Assembly: GCA_027450205.1 (NCBI GenBank)
Contig: DAIDJL010000006.1
Span: 1 to 47,772 of the forward strand
Length of the DNA stretch: 47,772 nt
Direction: 5' to 3'
Source of the DNA: Candidatus Parcubacteria bacterium
Lineage (GTDB): Bacteria > Patescibacteriota > Minisyncoccia > UBA6257 > 2-01-FULL-56-20
Position numbers and translations under genes: made by a program. Positions within the stretch are counted from its first letter, which is position 1, and each line of letters starts with the position of its first letter. Below the pieces are notes generated by a model. That model was not told the DNA's origin. It saw only the letters and a program-made list of their open reading frames with translations, and ran no database searches. This document shows, in pieces, positions 20,482-27,923 of this stretch.

Positions 20482-21471
20482 ATGCGACATCTCGATCTAT
20501 TTTCCGGCATCGGCGGCTTCGCTCTCGCGGCGCAATGGGTTTGGGGCGACGAGTACGAGAACGTCGGCTTTTGCGACAACAATAAATTTTGCCAAGCGGT
20601 TTTAAAAAAGAATTTTCCCCATGCGAAAATCTATTCTGACATCAGGGAGTTATCAATCGGGCGACTTATTGCCGACGCCGACGACGGCGGACGTGTTCAC
20701 GCCGAATCTCAAAAGCTCGCAGGTGAAAAAGGGAAGCAAGCACAGCGTAAATTTGCCGAAAGCTATCAACTCGATCTCCTCACGGGCGGTTTTCCGTGCC
20801 AACCCTTCAGCTTTGCCGGGAAGCGTCGGGGCAAATCGGATGACCGTTATCTCTGGCCTGAAATGTTGCGAATTATACAAGAGACAAGGCCCCGTTGGAT
20901 CATTGGCGAGAACGTTGCTGGGATCGTCAATCTGGCGCTCGACCAAGTGCTGGCTGACCTGGAAAACGAAAACTACGAAGTCCAGCCGTTTATTATTCCA
21001 GCTGCTGCCGTCCAAGCCCCGCATCGGCGAGATCGGGTTTGGATTGTCGGATTTAATGCTGCCGACGCCCGTCGCGAGCGAAATGACCGGAGCGGAATAC
21101 ACAAAGACGGTAAATTACAAAGACGGGGTCTTTTATCGCCGATCCGCGGGAAAAGGGGAGAGACACGGGGCGAGATTGGGGCAGATTCTGCCCAGATTGC
21201 CCGAAATCTTGCCTACGCCAAAGGCGCAGGACAGCCGGGCTGGCTATACGGACCGCGGCAAGTCAAATTTTGGGGAGACGATCCAGGGATCAGTTGGCTT
21301 GAAGCTGCAGCCGCTCTTTGTGGAGTGGATGATGGGTTTTCCGCCGAATTGGACGGATTTAAACTTACCGCAAAACAGCACCGGGTAGAGAGGATAAAAT
21401 CGTTGGGCAACGCCATTGTGCCCTGGGTGGCAAAAGAAATTATGGAAACGCTAAAGGTCGTGGATGTATAA
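20482..21471 (+). CDS. DNA cytosine-5 methyltransferase
   Basis: 329 aa. It transfers a methyl group from SAM to cytosine C5. Motifs: I DLFSGIGGF (5-13), IV GGFPCQPFS with catalytic Cys106, VI GENV (142-145), VIII PHRRDRVW (about 179-186), and IX-X HRVERIKSLGNAIVP near the C-terminus. The target-recognition region (about 190-290) is Arg-rich. No matching endonuclease is adjacent, so it may be an orphan enzyme that protects the element. Its middle is also open in a second frame (20621-21388) that looks coding. It starts 7 nt after the pVI-like gene. Confidence 0.93.
   Translation: MRHLDLFSGIGGFALAAQWVWGDEYENVGFCDNNKFCQAVLKKNFPHAKIYSDIRELSIGRLIADADDGGRVHAESQKLAGEKGKQAQRKFAESYQLDLLTGGFPCQPFSFAGKRRGKSDDRYLWPEMLRIIQETRPRWIIGENVAGIVNLALDQVLADLENENYEVQPFIIPAAAVQAPHRRDRVWIVGFNAADARRERNDRSGIHKDGKLQRRGLLSPIRGKRGETRGEIGADSAQIARNLAYAKGAGQPGWLYGPRQVKFWGDDPGISWLEAAAALCGVDDGFSAELDGFKLTAKQHRVERIKSLGNAIVPWVAKEIMETLKVVDV
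20621..21388 (+). CDS. Overprinted ORF inside the cytosine methyltransferase gene, 255 aa
   Basis: An ATG-started frame of 256 codons lies wholly within the methyltransferase gene in another frame. Its product does not look like random translation: LLPTPTTADVF, MLPTPVASEMTG and ILPTPKAQDSR repeat an LPTP(x)A motif, and the end reads FVEWMMGFPPNWTDLN. I recall similar proteins annotated beside or over phage-type C5 methyltransferases, so this may be a conserved dual-coding arrangement, or a conserved shadow of the enzyme's codons. No start signal is strong. Function unknown. Confidence 0.4.
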   Translation: MRKSILTSGSYQSGDLLPTPTTADVFTPNLKSSQVKKGSKHSVNLPKAINSISSRAVFRANPSALPGSVGANRMTVISGLKCCELYKRQGPVGSLARTLLGSSIWRSTKCWLTWKTKTTKSSRLLFQLLPSKPRIGEIGFGLSDLMLPTPVASEMTGAEYTKTVNYKDGVFYRRSAGKGERHGARLGQILPRLPEILPTPKAQDSRAGYTDRGKSNFGETIQGSVGLKLQPLFVEWMMGFPPNWTDLNLPQNSTG

Positions 21472-21483
21472 TTCAATTAATAA

Positions 21484-21726
21484 ATGGTGCAACATACTAA
21501 GGAGGCTATAATCGAACAGTATCAAAAGATGAAGGATTCCGCGAAGCTAACGCAACGCGAGATGGAAATTTTTGAATTGCGATATGGCATTACCGACGGG
21601 AATACTCGAACGCTCGAAAAAGTTGCCAAAGCCTTCGGAGTTACGCGGGAGAGAATCCGGCAGATTGAAGCTAAAATACTTTGGAAAATAGGCTTGGATG
21701 AAACTGACAACGAAAATCCCGCGTAA
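21484..21726 (+). CDS. Sigma-70 region 4-only protein, 80 aa
   Basis: Residues about 22-70 match sigma region 4: [15 protein letters not shown], a linker, then the helix-turn-helix [24 protein letters not shown] that reads the -35 element. Regions 1-3 are absent, so it cannot be a complete sigma factor; it may act as a regulator that binds RNA polymerase beta flap or DNA. TATAAT ends 11 nt before the ATG. The terminator hairpin covers its stop codon. It sits between the methyltransferase and the LexA fusion. Confidence 0.8.
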   Translation: MVQHTKEAIIEQYQKMKDSAKLTQREMEIFELRYGITDGNTRTLEKVAKAFGVTRERIRQIEAKILWKIGLDETDNENPA

Positions 21727-21738
21727 CGCGGGATTTTT
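21713..21738 (+). terminator. Terminator overlapping the sigma-4 protein stop
   Basis: An 11-bp stem (21713-21723 with 21727-21737) whose 3-nt loop is the TAA stop codon itself, ending in a T-run. Confidence 0.9.
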
Positions 21739-21851
21739 CGCTTGCCGCCCAGATATAAGCATAGCGGTTCAAAGAATAAAAGTCCGGTAGCTATGAACGC
21801 CCGTTTTTTTAAGCTAGATTTTGGAGTGTTAGTTATCCCCAGCTCTAGTCG

Positions 21852-21877
21852 TATTTTCGGTATATTTTCGGTATACT
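21852..21877 (+). promoter_or_regulatory. Tandem 11-bp repeats over the LexA-fusion promoter
   Basis: TATTTTCGGTA occurs twice back to back (21852-21862 and 21863-21873), one helical turn apart, and runs into a TATACT -10 (21872-21877). The -35 position has only a poor match. Repeats covering a weak promoter directly upstream of a gene with a LexA-type DNA-binding domain suggest an autoregulatory operator. Confidence 0.6.
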
Positions 21878-21912
21878 TAAACCATCGGTGATTCTTTAAA
21901 TTTTGTCCGAAA

Positions 21913-23586
21913 ATGCTACCCATAACAAAGCAGCAAAAAAAGGTTTTAGACTTCATAAAGGATTTCATCAAGAGAAATTCTTTCCCTCCCACGCTCGAAG
22001 AAATTGCTTCGGGTTTAAAGCTTTCTGCGGTTTCAACCGTGCATCAGCACGTAAACGCATTGATTCATAAAGGACACCTACAGAAAAGAGAAAATTTCGC
22101 ACGGGCTATTGAGGTCAAAAAAGAAGAAAAAATTTCTGACTTTGTTGAGATACCACTTCTCGGATTAATTGCTGCCGGCGCGCCGATCGAAATGGTGCAA
22201 TTACCAGAACTAATAAAAGTACCTCGCGAATTTGTAGTTGGAAATAGAAAACATCACGCATTGCGGGTTCAGGGACACAGTATGCAGGACGCCGAAATAT
22301 TTAACGGCGATATCGTGGTGATTTGCGAACAACCGAAAATTGAAAATGGCGGAATCGGAGTCGCGCTAGTGAATGGCAAGGCAACTCTTAAAAAAATTTA
22401 CTGGGAAAAGAATGTGTATCGTCTTCAACCAGCAAACGCTGATTACGAGCCGATATTTGTGAAAGAAAAAGATTTGGAAATTAGGGGCAGGCTTACGGGG
22501 ATTGTTAGAAGTAGATTTGAACTTGTTACTAAAGAAGGCAATCTCTTGCCGCTCACTAGGACAGCTAACACTTTTGATCAGAGGCTTCAGATTTATAATC
22601 GGCGTTTCATCGGAAATAAATCGAAATTGTTAGGATTCATTTCGGACATCGTTGCAGAAAAGTGCGGATTATACCAATCATTCTGCGATATTTTTAGCGG
22701 TACTGGTGCTGTTGCAAATCACTTCAGTCGTCCAGGAGTTAAGGTTATCGCTAACGATATTTTGGGTAGTAGCTACATCAGTTTAAAATGTTGGCTTGAA
22801 ACAACCGCCTACGATGCGGAGAGGATTGCTGGTTTGATCAACCACTTAAATAACCTAAAAACATCGGGTCAAAATTACGTTTCCAAAAACTTCGGCGGGA
22901 CGTATTTCACTGTTGCAAATGCAAAAAAGATAGGTGCTATAAGAGAAGAGATCGAGGTTCTCCAGGTTTCCCCACAGGAAAAGGCGATACTCTTAACGTC
23001 ATTGATTTATGCAATGGATAAAGTTGCAAATACCGTAGGTCATTATGAGGCATACAGAAAGGTTCTCGACACGATTCAAGAAGTGAAATTATTAGTTCCT
23101 GATATAAATGTTCAAAACAATCAAAATAATAAAGTCTATAACAAAGATGCGAATAAGCTGATTAGGGAAATCGAGAGTGATATTCTATACATTGATCCTC
23201 CTTACAATTCTCGCCAATACGGTGATTCGTATCACTTACTCGAAAATATAATTTCTTGGAAGAAACCGAAGGTTTTTGGAGTCGCCAAGAAAATGGAAGA
23301 ACGGGCGCATCTTAAAAGCGAATATTGCCTAAAAAGCGCTCCTGAGGCATTTCGTGATCTGATTTTGAATGCCAAGACAAAACATATCCTTTTGTCGTAC
23401 AATAATACCGCTGAGACTAAAAATAGCCGCTCTAATGCCCGAATTTCGGATAAAAGCATTTTAGAGACTCTGCGGATGAGGGGAGCGGTCGATATTTTCG
23501 AAAGAGATTATAGGGGTTTTACTACGGGCAAAAGCGATGCCTCTGGTAATTCGGAACGGGTTTTTTACTGCAAAGTTACAAAATAA
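21913..23586 (+). CDS. LexA-like repressor/protease fused to N6-adenine methyltransferase, 557 aa
   Basis: Residues 1-~205 are a complete LexA: winged helix at ~5-60, the self-cleavage site IAA-GAP (Ala88-Gly89), catalytic Ser123 in GHSMQD and Lys160 in ATLKK. Residues ~225-557 are an alpha-class adenine methyltransferase: NRRFIGNKSKL (229-239), motif I IFSGTGAVA (260-268) and motif IV DPPYNSRQYGDSYHLLEN (from 428). LexA is normally a ~200-aa free repressor that cuts itself upon RecA activation; fused to a methyltransferase it could repress its own operon and be released by DNA damage. The AlwI-type nuclease follows after 4 nt, so the enzyme probably methylates one strand of that nuclease's site. 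AT-richer than the housekeeping genes, suggesting transfer. I know no described equivalent. Confidence 0.9.
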   Translation: MLPITKQQKKVLDFIKDFIKRNSFPPTLEEIASGLKLSAVSTVHQHVNALIHKGHLQKRENFARAIEVKKEEKISDFVEIPLLGLIAAGAPIEMVQLPELIKVPREFVVGNRKHHALRVQGHSMQDAEIFNGDIVVICEQPKIENGGIGVALVNGKATLKKIYWEKNVYRLQPANADYEPIFVKEKDLEIRGRLTGIVRSRFELVTKEGNLLPLTRTANTFDQRLQIYNRRFIGNKSKLLGFISDIVAEKCGLYQSFCDIFSGTGAVANHFSRPGVKVIANDILGSSYISLKCWLETTAYDAERIAGLINHLNNLKTSGQNYVSKNFGGTYFTVANAKKIGAIREEIEVLQVSPQEKAILLTSLIYAMDKVANTVGHYEAYRKVLDTIQEVKLLVPDINVQNNQNNKVYNKDANKLIREIESDILYIDPPYNSRQYGDSYHLLENIISWKKPKVFGVAKKMEERAHLKSEYCLKSAPEAFRDLILNAKTKHILLSYNNTAETKNSRSNARISDKSILETLRMRGAVDIFERDYRGFTTGKSDASGNSERVFYCKVTK

Positions 23587-23590
23587 ATTT

Positions 23591-25414
23591 ATGAAAAGAG
23601 TCTGGTCGCTTTCAACAACCGTAAGGAATCCCGAAAGAATTCAGCCTTTCCTCAATGTCTTAAAAGAGATGGATGGAGAGGCCTTTGATGAAGCTGGGCA
23701 AGTAAAGTTTCAAACTTTATTGATTCAAAATCGGCTATACCAGCCGACTGGTCTTTCGGAGAGAATGTTGGAGTATTACGAAACATCTGGAGATAAGATG
23801 AGTTTCGATCAAGCTCAAGAGATTTTTGAGCATATGAAGAACAGGTCTACTGTGCTCCGAAATGATCTTGGGCTGAGAGGGAGAACGTCAGTTGCGCCAC
23901 TCACTAAAATGGGTCTGGCCGTCGCAAAGCAAACCTCCGGACAAATCAAAATTACTGATTTAGGCAAAGCATTCTTGGAAAATAAAATAGATATCGGAGA
24001 CGTTTACTTTAGATTTTTCATAAAATGGCAAATACCTAATCCGGAAAGCACCGAATTTAGTGATGATGGAACCTACAATATAAAGCCATTCGTAGGTGCG
24101 TTGCACTTAATTGATCGGGTGAATAAAAAAGAAATCGAGAGAGGCAATGAACCAAAGGGGTTGAGCCGGGACGAATTCGATTTATTTATACCTTCGCTGG
24201 TGAATTATGGAGAAATAGATTCCTATGCGGAAAAAGTTATTGCCTTGCGAGATTTGATGAATGGCAAGAGCAAGCAGGAAAAACGGCAGATATTGAACGA
24301 TTCGAGCCGCAAATTTGCAATAAATTTTCTCGGTACTGATGACGTTAAAGAGGTCGATAAGCTTATTAATAACTTGAGCGATTATGGAGATAACGCAATC
24401 CGATATTTCAGGCTCACGAGGTATTTCCATATTCGTGGCGGCGGCTTCTACATAGATATTGAACCGAGAAGGTCTGTTGAGATAAGCAATCTCCTCGAGC
24501 ACGACAGTGCCGCCGCGCAGACCTTTGAATCAAAGGAAGCATATCTAGACTATGTATCTGATATCACTCAGCCTAAATTGCCCTGGGAGACAAAAGAAAA
24601 GCTAACCGAAATCGTAGAAAAACTTATAGAAGAAGTGGGTGCATATGAAAAGAGGCTTGGCCTCTCGGCAGCGCATCGCTTGGTATACGAAACATTTTCT
24701 GAATCACAATTAAAGTCCTATGCCGAGGAGCTTCGTACCTATCGCAGAAGTCTGCAAGACAAGGAAAACCACAATGTTTCTCAAAATGTCGAGAAAGTTA
24801 AAGAGTATGTCGTCGCGCTCGAGAACATCTTCGATGCGGAAGATAAGCCAGTCGCTCTCGAAAAGTATGTTTCTCTTGGCCTCAACGCGCTGAACGACGC
24901 TCTACAGATCAAACCGAATTATCCAGTGGGCGATGACAACGAACCAACTTTTACTGCTCCGGCGAATACTCCCGACATCGAATGCTTCTATGAAACCTAC
25001 AACGCGATATGCGAAGTTACCATGCTCACAGGGCGTGATCAGTGGTACAACGAGGGCCAGCCAGTGATGAGGCATTTGAGAGATTTCGAGAACAAGAATA
25101 CAAACAAAAATTCTTATTGCTTATTCGTTGCACCCCGACTCCACAGGGATACTGTGAACACTTTTTGGACATCAATCAAATACGAATACGAAGGTCGGGC
25201 GCAGAAAATTATTCCGCTTTCAATCAGTCAATTCATTCAGCTGCTGAAGGCGCTTATCGCCATTAAGGAGCGCGGGGGATTCCTCAACCATGCGCAACTT
25301 TTTCAACTTTATGACTTGATTGTTGGAAAATCGTCCACGGCAACAAATGCCTCAGAATGGATCGATGGAATACCGTCCGTGATTGATGCCTGGAAGACTT
25401 CCGTTATAGCTTAA
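23591..25414 (+). CDS. AlwI-family type IIS restriction endonuclease
   Basis: 607 aa from ATG 23591 (an upstream in-frame ATG at 23537 lies within the methyltransferase gene and is rejected). The start MKRVWSLSTTVRNPERIQPFLNVL and the C-terminal block PDIECFYETYNAICEVTMLTGRDQW...GQPVMRHLRDFE, then YCLFVAPRLHRDTVNTFW, match the AlwI family, whose founding member cuts near GGATC. The Asp/Glu and ExT segments in that block are the likely nuclease site. It is placed between two adenine methyltransferases, which suits an asymmetric site needing one enzyme per strand. Specificity here is inferred, not shown. Confidence 0.88.
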   Translation: MKRVWSLSTTVRNPERIQPFLNVLKEMDGEAFDEAGQVKFQTLLIQNRLYQPTGLSERMLEYYETSGDKMSFDQAQEIFEHMKNRSTVLRNDLGLRGRTSVAPLTKMGLAVAKQTSGQIKITDLGKAFLENKIDIGDVYFRFFIKWQIPNPESTEFSDDGTYNIKPFVGALHLIDRVNKKEIERGNEPKGLSRDEFDLFIPSLVNYGEIDSYAEKVIALRDLMNGKSKQEKRQILNDSSRKFAINFLGTDDVKEVDKLINNLSDYGDNAIRYFRLTRYFHIRGGGFYIDIEPRRSVEISNLLEHDSAAAQTFESKEAYLDYVSDITQPKLPWETKEKLTEIVEKLIEEVGAYEKRLGLSAAHRLVYETFSESQLKSYAEELRTYRRSLQDKENHNVSQNVEKVKEYVVALENIFDAEDKPVALEKYVSLGLNALNDALQIKPNYPVGDDNEPTFTAPANTPDIECFYETYNAICEVTMLTGRDQWYNEGQPVMRHLRDFENKNTNKNSYCLFVAPRLHRDTVNTFWTSIKYEYEGRAQKIIPLSISQFIQLLKALIAIKERGGFLNHAQLFQLYDLIVGKSSTATNASEWIDGIPSVIDAWKTSVIA

Positions 25415-25416
25415 TT

Positions 25417-26187
25417 ATGAAAACAAACCTTATTCACAAAGGAGATTGCGTTGAGATAATGCAAAAAGAAATTGATAAAGGGTCAATAGACCTAATTTTT
25501 GCCGACCCTCCATATAACCTCTCTGGCAATGGGCTTCAGTGGAAGGGTAATACGACAGGGGGTGATTGGTTTATGGTGAATGAGGCGTGGGATAGAATGT
25601 CAGCGCCGGAGTATATGCAATTCACCCGACAGTGGATCGGCGCCTCGCATCAAACCTTGAAGGACGGCGGATCGATTTATATTGCTTGTAGTTATCATAA
25701 TATCGCCGAGGTGATGATCGTCTTAAGACAACTGGATTTTAAGATTAATAACATAATTACATGGCAGAAAACGAATGCCATGCCCAACATGACTCGGAGA
25801 GTTTTTACTCATTCGACTGAATTCATAGTGTGGGGAGTGAAAGGTAAAAAGTGGACTTTCAATAATGAGGATCTGAAGAATCTAAATCCCGATAAACAAG
25901 CAGACGGAAGCCCTAAAGCGCTCAGGGATGTGTGGCCACTCCCGCTAGTTCAGGGTAAGGAAAGAATTCGGGGCAAGGACAACAGGGCTATCCATCCAAC
26001 ACAGAAGCCGGAAGAACTCCTTCGGCGAGTAATAGTAGCTTCAAGCAATAAAGGGGACATAGTGCTTGACCCTTTTTTGGGAAGCGGTACAACGACCTAT
26101 ATGGCGAAAAAACTTGGTCGAAAGTGGATTGGCATTGAGAAAGAAGGTAAATATGTCGAAGTCGCTAAAAAAAGAATGAATATATGA
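25417..26187 (+). CDS. Beta-class N6-adenine DNA methyltransferase
   Basis: 256 aa. Catalytic motif IV DPPYNLSGNG (30-39) comes first and the SAM motif DPFLGSGTT (about 220) last, the beta-class order, as in DpnA/MboII-type enzymes; HPTQKPEELLRRVI lies between. Two nt after the endonuclease stop and ATGA-overlapped by the next gene, so one operon. It likely protects the strand that the LexA-fused enzyme does not. Confidence 0.92.
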   Translation: MKTNLIHKGDCVEIMQKEIDKGSIDLIFADPPYNLSGNGLQWKGNTTGGDWFMVNEAWDRMSAPEYMQFTRQWIGASHQTLKDGGSIYIACSYHNIAEVMIVLRQLDFKINNIITWQKTNAMPNMTRRVFTHSTEFIVWGVKGKKWTFNNEDLKNLNPDKQADGSPKALRDVWPLPLVQGKERIRGKDNRAIHPTQKPEELLRRVIVASSNKGDIVLDPFLGSGTTTYMAKKLGRKWIGIEKEGKYVEVAKKRMNI

Positions 26188-27242
26188 GCGATGCCGTCGT
26201 TGTAAAATCTACCTCCCGGACTTCGGCGCAAACTGAAGACATAGTCCTAAGAGAAGGCGAGAAAACGCGCCTTCTCTTTCGCCCTATGATGGTTGTGAAC
26301 CCAAAAGAACCAAAGCACTCTATAAAGGGTTGTTTTATTTTTCAGAAGAAAAAAACGTCAGGTAATTGGGATGATTATAAGGTCGGTGATCTCACAACCC
26401 TGAAAGATGCCGAAGGAATAAAGCTAGAACTCCATAGCGCCGAAGTCTATAATTTGCTCAACGAACTAAATAGCAGATACAGTATTTTTGATAAGTATGG
26501 AATAAAATTCGGGACAAATAAATTTGTGCTAACGCCCGACAATGTTGAAGAAGTAATCGAGCAGCTGCTTAAAGACCCTTCTAACCTCGAGAAATTCAAA
26601 TCTCTTAAAAGAGAAGATTTGGAAAAAATAAATGTCGTTACAAACATTAGTAACCTCGAATCGCTTTTGCAGGTATGGGAGAAAAATAAGACCAACTCCT
26701 CTGAATCGTTCTGGCAAGGTGTTATCAAGGATGATTCATGGTTGCTCTCGCAGGTCTTTTCTACGCCCGTCGTACTTTTTAAAGACGAGGCGTATATGGG
26801 AGGGAAAAACGTCGATAATAAAGGGGGATCGATCACGGATTTTCTCTTTAAGAATAAACTTACCGACCATGTGTTGATTGTGGAAGTGAAGACACCGGAA
26901 GCCGACCTTCTGGGGACGGCTTATAGGGGCACCTATTCGATCAGTGCCGAACTCTCTGGTGGTGTAAACCAACTCCTCCAGCAGAAGGATAAGCTGCAAA
27001 AAGAATTTTATACAATAACTGGCAAAAGCGATGAATCATTCGGGGTGATTAATCCGAGATGTATGCTGATTGTGGGAAATTTAAACAAGCTTGGAAACGG
27101 AGAAAGAGACTCGTTTGAACTGTTCCGAAGAAATTCAAAGGACGTTGAAATCATTACCTATGACGAGCTTTTTGCGAAAACGGAAATGCTCAAGAATCTC
27201 CTTTCGCAAGAGCCTTTTATTAAAGGGCTGAAGAAAAAATAA
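26184..27242 (+). CDS. sduA: Shedu-type defence nuclease (DUF4263)
   Basis: 352 aa. The N-terminal ~170 residues are a variable regulatory part. The C-terminal part has the Shedu core: ESFWQGVIKDDSWLLSQVFSTPVVLFKDEAYMG-type region (from 174), D219 in SITDFLF, and E234-V-K236 in VLIVEVKTP, a PD-(D/E)XK arrangement, then GGVNQLLQQKDKLQ and RCMLIVGN. Shedu (SduA) is a one-gene anti-phage nuclease. Coupled to the methyltransferase by ATGA, so it is co-expressed with the R-M system. Confidence 0.87.
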   Translation: MSDAVVVKSTSRTSAQTEDIVLREGEKTRLLFRPMMVVNPKEPKHSIKGCFIFQKKKTSGNWDDYKVGDLTTLKDAEGIKLELHSAEVYNLLNELNSRYSIFDKYGIKFGTNKFVLTPDNVEEVIEQLLKDPSNLEKFKSLKREDLEKINVVTNISNLESLLQVWEKNKTNSSESFWQGVIKDDSWLLSQVFSTPVVLFKDEAYMGGKNVDNKGGSITDFLFKNKLTDHVLIVEVKTPEADLLGTAYRGTYSISAELSGGVNQLLQQKDKLQKEFYTITGKSDESFGVINPRCMLIVGNLNKLGNGERDSFELFRRNSKDVEIITYDELFAKTEMLKNLLSQEPFIKGLKKK

Positions 27243-27283
27243 GAACGGGAACATGGTGAAGTGCTTCGCTAATTAATTGAACC

Positions 27284-27559
27284 CTACTGTCTGATTTTCA
27301 CGCCTTTCACGCTGAACCAGAAGAAGCTGTAAAGCGTTGCGACAGTTATCAACAGGAGAAGCACAGAAATAACTATCTCGCCGTAGGTGAACCCATTATA
27401 ATAACTGGGATCGGTTGATGTGCTTTCTCCGTAGAGCGTAACGCACGTCGAGCTTCCGAACTGGAAAGCCCCGCTGTCGTTTCCGGCGGGGATTTTTAAC
27501 GCGCCCTTATCGAGCATGAGCGGGTTGGAATAGCTGCACGTTGTGGTTGAGTTTGTCAT
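27284..27559 (-). CDS. Small membrane protein, 91 aa
   Basis: A polar, Thr/Ser-rich N-terminal half with Cys8 and Cys38 and a C-terminal hydrophobic helix (about residues 64-85, IVISVLLLLITVATLYSFFWF) ending basic (KGVKIRQ). No signal peptide, so N-out with a C-terminal anchor. It is the only minus-strand gene of the right half of the island, with a tail-anchor layout like the small coat-type proteins. Upstream lies an imperfect inverted repeat (AAAATGAA...TTCATTTT, about 27559-27602). Function unknown. Confidence 0.6.
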   Translation of the reverse strand: MTNSTTTCSYSNPLMLDKGALKIPAGNDSGAFQFGSSTCVTLYGESTSTDPSYYNGFTYGEIVISVLLLLITVATLYSFFWFSVKGVKIRQ

Positions 27560-27690
27560 TAAAATGAAAGGCGTTTTAATCAGACGAGCACGCCTTCATT
27601 TTAACCCCTTGCGTCAAGGTCGAATCAAATGCCAAAGTGTTTATAACTCAAAATAATATTGATAGAACCTAATTAAAAAACAGTTTGGCT
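27560..27690. promoter_or_regulatory. Inverted repeat and shared 16-mer upstream of the 91-aa gene
   Basis: AAAATGAAAGGCG (from 27559) is mirrored by CGCCTTCATTTT (to 27602) with one base missing, so this may be an operator or hairpin in the minus-strand leader. The 16-mer GCCAAAGTGTTTATAA (27631-27646) is also at 16825-16840 in the same orientation. TTGATT and TAAAAT boxes on the minus strand are spaced about 19 nt. Confidence 0.35.
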
Positions 27691-27699
27691 ATGACATAA

Positions 27700-27908
27700 C
27701 TGGACGGCGGAAACGAACCGCCGTATAGTCCGGCAAGGTCGATAAAAACAGCATAAACCCATTGTCCCGGAAGGGATCAGCCGCAAGGCATGGTACGACC
27801 AATGGGGTCTCGCAATTTCCGTGTTTTTCGAGTAAAATGACGCCCTGGAGCAATCCGCAAGGGTTGTCTCCCGCGAGCCCACTGAGTCGTATCGGTGGGC
27901 TTTTGCGT
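27700..27908 (+). ncRNA. Candidate structured RNA with GNRA tetraloops, upstream of the recombinase
   Basis: No gene fits this ~210-nt stretch but stable pairings are dense: ACGGCGG/CCGCCGT (27704-27710 with 27718-27724); a closing helix CCCATTG/CAATGGG (27758-27764 with 27800-27806) holding TCCC-GGAA-GGGA (27765-27776) and GCC-GCAA-GGC (27780-27789); a 10-bp hairpin closed by GCAA (27847-27871); and a terminator GCCCAC/GTGGGC plus T4 (27877-27904). Two loops are GNRA type, typical of folded RNAs. No known riboswitch or ribozyme is recognised. It ends 20 nt before the recombinase start. Confidence 0.5.
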
Positions 27909-27923
27909 TAAAAATAAATTAAT

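Noticed and set aside
16825-27646. 16-mer GCCAAAGTGTTTATAA repeated at 16825 and 27631 as attachment sites
   Set aside because: A 16-bp match is close to chance expectation for a 47-kb window, the recombinase lies outside the interval, and no strand-exchange features are seen; kept only as a weak note.
27700-27908. RNase P RNA, tmRNA or c-di-GMP riboswitch identity for the structured region
   Set aside because: The conserved sequence blocks of these RNAs are not present; only generic helices and GNRA loops are seen.
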